Below are positions 17,027-24,906 of a stretch of DNA of 64,000 nucleotides, in pieces. Every line of letters begins with the position of its first letter. Position 1 is the first letter of the stretch. The stretch is taken from contig CAZRML010000036.1 of the NCBI GenBank assembly GCA_964601205.1, forward strand, positions 101,309 to 165,308. Direction: 5' to 3'. The notes beneath the pieces were generated by a model, which saw nothing but the letters and a program-made list of their open reading frames with translations, was not told where the DNA came from and did no database searches. Position numbers and translations under genes: made by a program. This DNA comes from JAQVEM01 sp964601205 (GTDB lineage Bacteria; Actinomycetota; Humimicrobiia; Humimicrobiales; Humimicrobiaceae).

Positions 17027-17896
17027 TTAACCTTTCACTGCTCCTTCAACAAGACCCCGGATAATTACTTTCTGGAACAGTAATGCTAATATTACCACGG
17101 GAATACTTGAAATTACCCCCGTAGCTAAAATTTTTGTCACTTCCATATTCTCCATATTACTTAGAACACCGACATACACTGTAAATGGTGTAGATTTTGT
17201 TTTAGTCAGTATCAGACCTATTAAAAAATTAGACCATGCTATGATAAAAGTGTAAACAGACACAGCTCCGATTCCAGGCAATGCAACAGGTATAATTATT
17301 CTTAATAATGCTTTAAATCTTGTACAACCATCAACCAGGGCAGCTTCTTCTAAAGCATCTGGTATAGTATCATAAAATGACTTCATTACCCATATTGAAA
17401 AAGGTAAGGTATACGCAGTTAATACAATTACCAGCCCCCATATAGTGTCATAAAGGCTCAGATTTACAAACTGAAGATATAACGGGATCAGAATTGCCAT
17501 CGTTGGAACCATTGATGCAAATAGAAAAAGAAGTAATATCATATTTCTGCCCCTCATCTTGCTCCTGGATAGAGGGTAAGCCGCAAGGCATGCACTCACA
17601 GTTGCAATTATTGTAGTGGGAATAGCTATTTTTAGACTGTTAATAAATGTAGCAACTGCTCTTTTAGATGAAACCATTACATATCTGTAATTTTCAAAAA
17701 GTTCTGTTATTGTATTCCATTCGTTGGGAAATAAATGAAAGTTTGGATAATGATTTAAATATAACTCATGTTCACTCATTAAAGAACTAAAAATCATAAT
17801 TATGACCGGAAACATAATTACAATAACCGAAGAATAAAGTAAAAAATAAAAAAATGCTCTAAGAAGATTCTCTTTTGTTTTTGGTTTTATAGACAT
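17027..17896 (-). CDS. Sugar ABC transporter permease, MalG type
   Basis: A 289-residue inner-membrane permease with six hydrophobic segments. The coupling loop near residue 190, EEAALVDGCTRFKALLRIII, is the EAA motif that contacts the ATPase. The N-terminal region (FFYFLLYSSVIVIMFPVIIM) is the first membrane span. It pairs with the MalF-type permease 36 bp upstream. No ATPase gene lies nearby, so the importer would share a multipurpose MsmK/UgpC-type ATPase encoded elsewhere. Confidence 0.92.
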   Translation of the reverse strand: MSIKPKTKENLLRAFFYFLLYSSVIVIMFPVIIMIFSSLMSEHELYLNHYPNFHLFPNEWNTITELFENYRYVMVSSKRAVATFINSLKIAIPTTIIATVSACLAAYPLSRSKMRGRNMILLLFLFASMVPTMAILIPLYLQFVNLSLYDTIWGLVIVLTAYTLPFSIWVMKSFYDTIPDALEEAALVDGCTRFKALLRIIIPVALPGIGAVSVYTFIIAWSNFLIGLILTKTKSTPFTVYVGVLSNMENMEVTKILATGVISSIPVVILALLFQKVIIRGLVEGAVKG

Positions 17897-17932
17897 ATAA
17901 ATATTTTCTAATTATTTTTATTATTAATTATA

Positions 17933-18847
17933 TTAGTACCTTACTTCCCTGTAAGTTATTCTATAGTAGAATACTGATATTATAATTATTAACAATGATA
18001 CAAAAAACGCTATCGCTGCTCCAAGCCCGAACTTCATAAAAGTAAATGAATAAAGATATGAAATATAATTAAGTACAGAAGTAAAATTACCCGGCCCACC
18101 TCTGGTTAGTATATAAATCAAATCAAATGCCTTAAAAGTTTCTACAGATAGTAAAATAAATACAATTACCATAGACGGCCTGACCAGTGGTAAGGTAATT
18201 GAAAAAAACCTTCCTACAGGAGACATTCCATCTACACCTGCTGCCTCATATAATTCTTTTGGAATAGTTTTTAGTGATGCTGAAAGTAGGAACACGGTAA
18301 TTGGCAAAATTTTATATACAGTCGTTAACACAATCATAATAAAAGCAGGCCATTGTTCAGATTGCCATTCTCTAAAATTATTTAGTAATCCCATAGCTAT
18401 CAATATATTATTAAAAGTACCAAGCCTGGGGCTAAATATCCATTTCCACATAAGCCCTACTACAACAGGAGGAAGTGCCCATGGTATTAAAAGAAGAGCC
18501 ATTATTAAGTTGGAACCTCTTAAATCCATATTTAATAATACAGCCAGGAAAAGACCAAAAACTATTGCCAGGGCAGTAACAACCAGTGCAAAAAGTACTG
18601 TTATCCAGACTGAGTGGGCTATGTCAGGTATTTTAAATATGTTTATATAATTTTCAATTCCAATAAACTTCGGTGTCTTACCCAGTCTCCAATCAAACAA
18701 ACTCATAACAAATGAATAGATAACAGGGAACACCATAACAAATAATATAAATACTATAGCGGGCAACATCATATTTAAATTAAAACTGTTTCTTCTTAAG
18801 GATAGCGGAATCTCTTTTTTTCTATTATTTAAATACATATTTACCAT
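17933..18847 (-). CDS. Sugar ABC transporter permease, MalF type
   Basis: A 304-residue membrane protein with a first span at about residues 24-48, further hydrophobic spans, and the EAA loop KELYEAAGVDGMSPVGRFFS near residue 203. This is the standard CUT1 sugar-importer permease. It is separated from the binding-protein gene by a strong hairpin at 18874-18899, so permeases are probably made at a lower level than the binding protein. The substrate, by context, is an amino sugar or muropeptide-derived sugar. Confidence 0.92.
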   Translation of the reverse strand: MVNMYLNNRKKEIPLSLRRNSFNLNMMLPAIVFILFVMVFPVIYSFVMSLFDWRLGKTPKFIGIENYINIFKIPDIAHSVWITVLFALVVTALAIVFGLFLAVLLNMDLRGSNLIMALLLIPWALPPVVVGLMWKWIFSPRLGTFNNILIAMGLLNNFREWQSEQWPAFIMIVLTTVYKILPITVFLLSASLKTIPKELYEAAGVDGMSPVGRFFSITLPLVRPSMVIVFILLSVETFKAFDLIYILTRGGPGNFTSVLNYISYLYSFTFMKFGLGAAIAFFVSLLIIIISVFYYRITYREVRY

Positions 18848-18864
18848 ATAATACTATCTAATAA

Positions 18865-18899
18865 CAAAAAAGGAAGGCAGGTGAAAAATCACCTGCCTT
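18865..18899 (-). terminator. Partial terminator between binding-protein and permease genes
   Basis: AAGGCAGGTGA and TCACCTGCCTT (18874-18884 and 18889-18899) form a perfect 11-bp stem with a 4-nt loop. On the minus strand it is followed by CC and six T. It lies 12 bp after the binding-protein stop and before the permeases, a common arrangement that lets most transcripts stop and protects the abundant binding-protein mRNA 3' end. Confidence 0.85.
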
Positions 18900-18910
18900 T
18901 TAACCATTTA

Positions 18911-20323
18911 TTATTCCAAATATGATTCCCACGTTGAATAGAATAAATCCTCAAGCTGGTTGAGTGTTTCTTCTTCATCAATTTTATTACTAAAGTAGTT
19001 TTCAAAAATCGGTATACTTCCATTCTCTATTTCACTCATATTTGGTTCTACATATCTTACCGACCTGCTGGCCATATCCAATGAAATCGGTATATAGGGG
19101 TACTCGGTAACATATTCCTCATCATTTGCAAGTGCTAATCTTACCGGGCAGAACCCATCATGCTCGTTTCTCCACTTCTGTATTGGAATAGATGAATAGA
19201 ACAGGCAAAAAGCTAACGCATTATCCAGGTTTTCAGCACCATCTCTAATTACATACCCCATATCACCTGTAACACAATAGCTTTCATTATCTCCATCTAC
19301 AGGTACTTCGGCCCAACCTATCTTATCCGAATTTTCCGGGAAGTTATTTAAAATATCAGCATAAACCCATCCCATATAATTCCAGGATAGACCTACACCG
19401 CCTGCTGAAAATGAAGACCTTGACTGTCCAGGGTCACCGGCTGCCATAACGGGATCAGAAAAATCACTGGCATAAAGTGCTTTTTCTACCTGCAGAGCTC
19501 TTATACCGTATTCATCATTAAACAATGCTTCGGGGTTACTTGGATCCTCGTTCCAGTATTCGCCGCCCACATTCTTTAATAATGCATAAAATACAGGATT
19601 CCAGCTCTGACCGGGTTGTGACACTCCTGTAAAACCATAAGTTTCAGGTAACCCGTCATTATCTTCATCTACGGTACAATCCGCTGCACACTGGAGAAAA
19701 TCATTAATCTGTTTTGGTGGTGTATCATAACCTGCTTTTGATAGTATTTCCGTATTATACTGGATACCCCATATTCCAACAAAGAAAGGAACACCAAACC
19801 ACTTGTCCCCGGAGCCAACAGCCTTGTGAATGCCCGGTACTATATCATCTTTTAATTCCTGTGGAATCATATCGGTTACATCCATTAGATAATCCTTAAA
19901 CTGGTTTGTCCATGCCCCCCAGCTCCACATAAGATCAAAATCTGCAGTTCCGGTTTCGAGTTCCATAGCTATTTTTGATGCATACTCTGCATATGGAATC
20001 GCTACCCAATTAACTTCTACTTCAGGATACGCATCTAAAAACATCGATGTAACGCTTTCTTCCAGAGCCATTTCATCTTTATAAGAATAAATATTTAACT
20101 GTCCGGATGGTTTAAGCCCTGCTTTCTCAATCCAGTAAGTTGCAGTTTCCACCGCTTCTTCTACTTCTTCAGCTTCTTCTGCTACTTCCTCTGCTTCTTC
20201 TGCTACTTCTTCTGCTACTTCCTCAGCTTTTGCGCAACCCATTGGTAAAATAGCCATTGAAATTGTAAAAACTACAATAGCTACCCATGCAATTGACTTA
20301 ACTTTAGAAATCATCTTACACAA
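18911..20323 (-). CDS. Sugar-binding lipoprotein of an ABC importer
   Basis: A 470-residue extracellular solute-binding protein. Residues 1-30 form a lipoprotein signal ending in LPMGC (Cys30), followed by a very acidic repeat linker of AEEVAEE units to about residue 57 and then a CUT1-type binding fold (LNIYSYKDEM, FDLMWSWGAWTN, WFGVPFFVGIWGIQYN). It would capture the sugar outside the membrane and pass it to the two downstream permeases. It is first of the transporter genes, with AAAGGAG before the ATG and an unusual leader described separately. Confidence 0.92.
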   Translation of the reverse strand: MCKMISKVKSIAWVAIVVFTISMAILPMGCAKAEEVAEEVAEEAEEVAEEAEEVEEAVETATYWIEKAGLKPSGQLNIYSYKDEMALEESVTSMFLDAYPEVEVNWVAIPYAEYASKIAMELETGTADFDLMWSWGAWTNQFKDYLMDVTDMIPQELKDDIVPGIHKAVGSGDKWFGVPFFVGIWGIQYNTEILSKAGYDTPPKQINDFLQCAADCTVDEDNDGLPETYGFTGVSQPGQSWNPVFYALLKNVGGEYWNEDPSNPEALFNDEYGIRALQVEKALYASDFSDPVMAAGDPGQSRSSFSAGGVGLSWNYMGWVYADILNNFPENSDKIGWAEVPVDGDNESYCVTGDMGYVIRDGAENLDNALAFCLFYSSIPIQKWRNEHDGFCPVRLALANDEEYVTEYPYIPISLDMASRSVRYVEPNMSEIENGSIPIFENYFSNKIDEEETLNQLEDLFYSTWESYLE

Positions 20324-20386
20324 TCTCCTTTCACACTTTAAAATAGTGCTGAGTCTTCAATCTGATAATCTTTTTTACTATAATTA

Positions 20387-20433
20387 TCACCTCCTAATAT
20401 CTCTAAAAAGATTTATAAAATTTTTCACCTCCT
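20387..20433 (-). promoter_or_regulatory. Leader with two strong Shine-Dalgarno-like motifs lacking a standard gene
   Basis: AGGAGGTGA occurs twice on the minus strand, at 20387-20395 and 20425-20433, in the 204-bp spacer before the binding-protein gene. Neither precedes an ATG. From the GTG inside the upstream motif a 13-codon frame ends at the TGA of the downstream motif; from that second GTG a 19-codon frame ends just before the real ribosome site. Tiny coupled leader peptides or a ribosome standby site are possible. Confidence 0.35.
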
Positions 20434-20527
20434 GCTTTATTTTTTTTTATCCAAATTACATACAAAATAACTTTTTAATATCCATCAATTCGTTAGAGCT
20501 TTTACAAATAATTAATACAAATATATT

Positions 20528-21724
20528 TTAATAACCATTGAAATCGTAAATACAGCAAGAATCTTTTACCAGCTCAGCTATATCTCTTACCTCTATATCA
20601 TAACCCCTGCTATCCATAGCCCCCTTTAGCATTTGCAGACATAGAGGACAGGCCACTGCAACTACGTCAACGTCTAATTCCTTGATCTGGTCTGCCCTGG
20701 CCAGATCCATTTTTACATTGGGAAGATCCATCCATAGAACAGGCCCTCCACCTCCGCAGCAATATGAATTTCCTCTTGACAGCTCAAGTTCAACCAGTTC
20801 AACTCCTGGAATGCTTTTCAATATTTCCCTGGGTTCCTCATAAATATTATTACGTCTCCCCAGATAACATGAATCATGGTATGTAATTTTTTTATTTATC
20901 TTCTTACCAATTTTAATTATTTTTGAATTTATTAGTTCCCAGAGTACCTGGGTATAATGTTTAACCTCTATATTTTCCAGACCTTCATAATAGTTTAAGA
21001 AAATGTCATAATCGTGAGGAGAAAAGCAAATTATCTTCTTAATTTTATACTTTTTAAAAATCTCCAGATTATGTTCAACCATTTCTTCATATATTCCTTC
21101 ATCTCCCAGCATCATAGCCTGGGAACCGCTATCCATTTCCTGGCTACCAAGCATGCGAAATTTTACTCCTGCTCTTTTCAAAATATCTATTACAGCTTCT
21201 GCAGCAACTCTTGCATCTTCATCATAGGGGACAAACGACCCAACATATAGAAGAGTTTCAGCTTCTTCATCCTTAATACCCATCTTATTAACCCAGTCAT
21301 CTTTAACTTTTGGCAGACCACCATAAGGATTTCCGAACTTCATGATATTGCTCAGGACATCCCTTATTCTTGGATCAATGTTTCCGTTTTCTACTTTCAT
21401 TGCCCTCAAAATTTCTGTAGTAGTTGCTCCGCTTACAACGTTCTTCCGGGTTTTTTTGGTAAGAAATACATTTTCACCACAATACCATTCACATGCTCTA
21501 CAGCCACTGCAGGCATAAAGTATTTCGTCAGGTATGTCAGAAATATTATATTCACCCTTTAATACTCCGAGCGCTACCTGCGCAATGCCTCTTGGTGAAA
21601 CAGACCCGATTTGTAACTGATTGTATGCCGGGCAATCCTTATTGCACAATCCGCAAGAGCAGCTCAAACAATTCTCTAGCGCTTTACCATAATCCTTTAA
21701 CGTAACTATATTGTGTTTATCCAT
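20528..21724 (-). CDS. GlcF/HdrD-like Fe-S oxidoreductase subunit
   Basis: A 398-residue protein with an N-terminal Fe-S module (CLSCSCGLCNKDCPAYNQ near residue 18 and CSGCRACEWYCGE near 72) and two CCG-type domains. The second CCG is complete (DSCYLGR, SYCCGGGGP, then ACPLC near 365). The first is altered: where relatives usually have Cys-Cys-Gly it reads QEMDSGSQAMMLGDE near 205. It follows the GlcD-like gene by 13 bp, so the two probably form a GlcD-GlcF style dehydrogenase passing electrons to Etf/ferredoxin or a quinone-type acceptor. Confidence 0.9.
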   Translation of the reverse strand: MDKHNIVTLKDYGKALENCLSCSCGLCNKDCPAYNQLQIGSVSPRGIAQVALGVLKGEYNISDIPDEILYACSGCRACEWYCGENVFLTKKTRKNVVSGATTTEILRAMKVENGNIDPRIRDVLSNIMKFGNPYGGLPKVKDDWVNKMGIKDEEAETLLYVGSFVPYDEDARVAAEAVIDILKRAGVKFRMLGSQEMDSGSQAMMLGDEGIYEEMVEHNLEIFKKYKIKKIICFSPHDYDIFLNYYEGLENIEVKHYTQVLWELINSKIIKIGKKINKKITYHDSCYLGRRNNIYEEPREILKSIPGVELVELELSRGNSYCCGGGGPVLWMDLPNVKMDLARADQIKELDVDVVAVACPLCLQMLKGAMDSRGYDIEVRDIAELVKDSCCIYDFNGY

Positions 21725-21737
21725 AACCTAAAACTCC

Positions 21738-23261
21738 TTAAAATATTATTTTTGGATTCATTATGTTTTTTGGATCAATTGACTTTTTTATTTTCTTCAT
21801 CAATTTATAAGCATTTTTACCCATATTCCTTTCCATAATCTCTACTTCCAGATCCCTTGGTATCCACGCATGGGTAGTAGCTATTGCTCCATCACACTCA
21901 AATATTAATTCAACATATTTTTTATACCAATCAAGAAATTCCCCCCTGAACTTCTTATTCATATTTTTTCTATAAACATGTATTGTAGCCCAGGTTTTAT
22001 TAAAGCCTAAAACTCCTGGTAAAACTCTTCCAATATCTCTGGCAATTGTGCAATTTGCTAGATTAGGATATATCTCTTTATTTTCCATGTCATAGCAATG
22101 TTTCCTAAATTTAGCATGCCATTCTATGAGTCTGCTATCAGGAATGTTTGGATCTAAAAATATTGGCTTAGCAGAATAACCATCTGCATTAATATGCTTG
22201 CTGAATACATCCGTAGCGATACCTAAACTTACATTTACCTTCTTATAAAGCCCTTTCCATTCTCTTGAATGTGCATCCCACCAATTAGTAATTTCTGTCA
22301 CTTCCGGGGCACAAAATCCATTATGTTTTTTTATAATATCCTCAGCAATATTCTTCATGCCATCAACTTCATACTGTAAACCATAAATAGAATAATGGAC
22401 CACCATAGCTATTTCTTTCGGCCAGGGTTTCCCAATAGTTTGTTCGGAATATGATTCTTCATCTACTGAACACGAAACCCTCCATAAATTATTTGAATAT
22501 TTGCTCCTTTTTAATTCTAAATAAGCTTCTAGCCCTTCTTTAAAAGTTCCAAAGGCAGCTTCCCCATAGTGCTCTGCCGGAGGATAGTCTGTGAATCTTT
22601 CAGTTACTTTGGTAATAATACCCAATGTTCCTCTTGAACCAATAAACAAATTCATTAAATCCCATCCTGTCGATGATTTTGTAGGTTTATTCGATCCCCT
22701 TCCTACATCAATTACGCTTCCATCAGGTAATACCACTTCAATTTTATAAATATTATTACCAGCAGGACCCCATCTATTTTCCCAATAACCATATCCATTA
22801 ACTGCAGGGCGAGAACCCAGGGTACATATTTCTTCTGATCCGGGGTAATCTGTGGGCATATACCCCCTCTTTATTAAATAACTAATCAGCTCCATCATAT
22901 TTACCCCTGCTTCTCCAGTGATTCTATAGTCCTCCTCATTCAGCTCCAGAATTTTATTCATTTTTTTTGTTTCAATAACTATGCCTCCGCGCATGCCTTC
23001 TGCACCATAAGTCCCAGATCTACCCCCTGAAGGGACTAATGGGATCCCATTTTTATCCGCAAATTTAACTATTTTTTGTACGTCTTCAGTACTAGTGGGA
23101 GTAACTACTGCATCAGGTAAAAATATTTCTAGATAATCTTCATGTAACAAACACTCAGGTCCATGTGTAACCGTATAGCACATCCTGGTAGGCTTATCAG
23201 TAAATACATTCAAATCTCCTATAGCTTTCCTAAGCTCACTTATTTCCTTTTCTGAAACCAT
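21738..23261 (-). CDS. FAD-dependent oxidoreductase, divergent GlcD-like (VAO family)
   Basis: A 507-residue flavoprotein. The FAD-binding domain has VPSGGRSGTYGAEGMRGGIV near residue 76 and GSRGTLGIITKVTERF near 213. The C-terminal half lacks the GHAGDGN metal motif and the GEHGIG motif seen in the copy at 8048-9466, so its substrate is probably different, closer to aryl-alcohol or cresol-type dehydrogenases of the family. AGGAAGGAG precedes ATG 23261. With the Fe-S protein downstream it forms a two-gene dehydrogenase at the head of the locus. Confidence 0.85.
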   Translation of the reverse strand: MVSEKEISELRKAIGDLNVFTDKPTRMCYTVTHGPECLLHEDYLEIFLPDAVVTPTSTEDVQKIVKFADKNGIPLVPSGGRSGTYGAEGMRGGIVIETKKMNKILELNEEDYRITGEAGVNMMELISYLIKRGYMPTDYPGSEEICTLGSRPAVNGYGYWENRWGPAGNNIYKIEVVLPDGSVIDVGRGSNKPTKSSTGWDLMNLFIGSRGTLGIITKVTERFTDYPPAEHYGEAAFGTFKEGLEAYLELKRSKYSNNLWRVSCSVDEESYSEQTIGKPWPKEIAMVVHYSIYGLQYEVDGMKNIAEDIIKKHNGFCAPEVTEITNWWDAHSREWKGLYKKVNVSLGIATDVFSKHINADGYSAKPIFLDPNIPDSRLIEWHAKFRKHCYDMENKEIYPNLANCTIARDIGRVLPGVLGFNKTWATIHVYRKNMNKKFRGEFLDWYKKYVELIFECDGAIATTHAWIPRDLEVEIMERNMGKNAYKLMKKIKKSIDPKNIMNPKIIF

Positions 23262-23429
23262 TGCTCTCCTTCCTATTAATAAATTTCCCAGAACACTTTT
23301 AAAAAATAATTACCCTACTATTTAAATATTTATTACATTCCTAACAAAAAAATTTTTTTTAAAAACTAAATATGCTAATCCCCGGTAGAGAAATTATATC
23401 ATACGTATTTTAGAGAGATTTAACCTGTT

Positions 23430-23693
23430 TTAACCATTCAATTTAAGATAATTTAGAGATCTCGTCACCTCCAAAAAAATAGCCAGCGATTTATAGTCGG
23501 AATTAACTTTATGGTGCCTACCATTCATCTCTATTAAATCTACAGTAGCTTTCTTTTCTATAGTAGAGCTTAATTTGTTTTCTTTTTTCATCTCATACAT
23601 TGAATTGTGGCTATTTACCTTTCTAAGAACGATCCCGGGAATAATAGATTTATTTAATTCCTGAATTAATTTTACGTCTCTAATTCTCAACAT
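23430..23693 (-). pseudogene. Decayed ROK-regulator remnant
   Basis: An 87-codon frame whose start (MLRIRDVKLIQELNKSIIPG) matches the intact ROK regulator at 6514-7728 (MQRTGDLKLIQELNRSIILK). A weaker helix-turn-helix match follows (KKENKLSSTIEK against KKNKISSTTVTA), and a short compressed match to its GRKPILLRFSSDSKF region, then a stop. The ROK domain is gone. Its promoter and leader remain nearly identical to those of the intact gene. I read it as a deletion-decayed duplicate; a small functional HTH peptide is a remote alternative. Confidence 0.75.
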
Positions 23694-23711
23694 AAATTTA
23701 TATTATTATTT

Positions 23712-23791
23712 TAAGATACTTACTTTCTCCAGTGACTTTATTAAGTTACTACATAATATATTAACCTTTACTTATTGTCAATAGCATTTTA
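23712..23791 (-). repeat. 80-bp promoter/leader block, copy 2, with intact promoter
   Basis: About 74 of 80 positions match 7755-7834, including the whole 39-bp leader core. TTGACA-type box at 23776-23781, 17-bp spacer and TATTAT at 23753-23758 are unchanged on the minus strand, so transcription into the ROK remnant and the GlcD/GlcF genes is likely. The remaining DNA to 24093 has no gene; a GC-rich imperfect hairpin near 23909-23938 is the only structure noted. Confidence 0.85.
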
Positions 23792-24093
23792 TTTTTGCAT
23801 TCAAAATTGAGTTTTTCTGCTCCTGTTTTCTGTCAAAACCCGATTTTATCTTAACCCTGCTATCCTCATCTATCTTAAATTTGTTTATTAATAGAAAATT
23901 AAAAACCGAAAGTGCCCTGTTAATTCATTCCCAGGGTACATTATCATTAAGACATATGCTTACATAATAAAACTAAGAACGGTGATAAATTAAAAAAGAC
24001 CCGAAAATTTTTATCTTTATAATTACCACGACCCTAGCTAAATTTACATATTATTACTTTTATTAATGTTTATTTATTGTAATTTTCTCTCTA

Positions 24094-24102
24094 TGATATA
24101 AT
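24094..24102 (+). promoter_or_regulatory. Extended -10 promoter of the nrdR operon
   Basis: TGATATAAT is a perfect extended -10 (TGn plus TATAAT at 24097-24102). The ATG at 24114 is 11 bp further on with no ribosome site between, so the mRNA would be leaderless or nearly so. No convincing -35 is present. Confidence 0.7.
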
Positions 24103-24113
24103 GCAATAAAATA

Positions 24114-24350
24114 ATGCCTTTAGAACTGGATTCTTACCCTGCCACTTCTGTTGCATTTTTTTTATTTTCTTTCTTTGCCTGGATTTATGAAGGATATCTC
24201 TGGTGGCTTATTTTTGGTATACTTATTACTATAATATACAGTATCAAAAGTTATGGTCTGCTGAAATCATATTATACAGAAAACAGAAGAGACGTAAGTC
24301 CGGTAATTAAAAAAAATTTAAACCATTTTTTAAAGGAATGTAAAACATGA
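24114..24350 (+). CDS. Small membrane protein upstream of nrdR
   Basis: A 78-residue protein with two hydrophobic segments (about residues 11-24 and 29-45, rich in Phe and Trp) and a basic, soluble C-terminus. I do not recognise a family. It has a well-placed extended -10 promoter immediately upstream and overlaps nrdR by 4 bp (ATGA), so translation is probably coupled. Conservation of this pair in relatives would decide whether it is a true NrdR partner. Alternatively it might be mainly a leader that carries ribosomes into nrdR. Confidence 0.6.
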   Translation: MPLELDSYPATSVAFFLFSFFAWIYEGYLWWLIFGILITIIYSIKSYGLLKSYYTENRRDVSPVIKKNLNHFLKECKT

Positions 24351-24802
24351 AATGTCCATTTTGCTCAAACCCTGATACCAGAGTCATAGACTCCAGACTA
24401 ACAGAGTCAAACGACTGTGTTAGAAGGAGAAGGTTATGTGAAAAATGCGGTAAAAGGTTTACAACTTATGAAAGATTTGAGAATGAGCCCATCGCAGTCA
24501 TAAAAAAAGATAATACAAGAGAACCCTTTGACAGAAATAAAATACTGAGCGGCCTTATCAGAGCCTGCATTAAAAGAAATATAAGCACTGAAATTCTAAA
24601 TAATATAGTGGATGACATAGAAAATGAAATCTCAAACATGCCCTCAAATGAAATACACTCAAGGGAAATAGGTAACCTTGTCTTAAAGAGATTAAAAAAA
24701 CTGGACAAAGTCGCCTACATAAGATTCGCTTCTGTTTATAAGCAATTTAACGATATAAAACAATTTACCCGGGAACTCTCTGAATTGAAAAAAACTAAAT
24801 AA
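24347..24802 (+). CDS. nrdR: Transcriptional repressor NrdR
   Basis: A 151-residue NrdR, normal length. The N-terminal zinc ribbon has Cys3, Cys6, Cys31 and Cys34 (CPFC and CEKC) with the conserved DSRLTE and RRRRLCEKCGKRFTTYER segments; the ATP-cone follows from about residue 49 (IAVIKKDNTREPFDRNKIL). NrdR senses ATP/dATP and represses ribonucleotide reductase genes through 16-bp NrdR boxes. Two such boxes are found in the nrdJ promoter 10 kb away at 34933-34980, so its likely target is in this window. Confidence 0.97.
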   Translation: MKCPFCSNPDTRVIDSRLTESNDCVRRRRLCEKCGKRFTTYERFENEPIAVIKKDNTREPFDRNKILSGLIRACIKRNISTEILNNIVDDIENEISNMPSNEIHSREIGNLVLKRLKKLDKVAYIRFASVYKQFNDIKQFTRELSELKKTK

Positions 24803-24805
24803 TGC

Positions 24806-24831
24806 ACAGGTATTATTAGCCTGTTTTATTT
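24806..24831 (+). terminator. Probable terminator after nrdR
   Basis: ACAGGT and GCCTGT (24806-24811 and 24819-24824, one G-T pair) form a short stem directly after the nrdR stop, followed by TTTATTT. The stem is weak, so the call is moderate. Confidence 0.45.
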
Positions 24832-24906
24832 AAAAGGGTCCATCCCCGGGGCCGGAACTGCATCTCCCATATCTCTATCACACAGTCTGTAAATTATTAT
24901 ATCATC

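Noticed and set aside
20155..20230. Tandem repeat as a CRISPR-like or regulatory array
   Set aside because: It is the in-frame coding repeat for the Glu/Ala-rich linker of the binding lipoprotein.
8048..23261. Recent duplication of the Etf and GlcD genes
   Set aside because: The two EtfA, EtfB and GlcD copies are clearly divergent in motifs and length, so they are not products of the event that made the similar promoter blocks.
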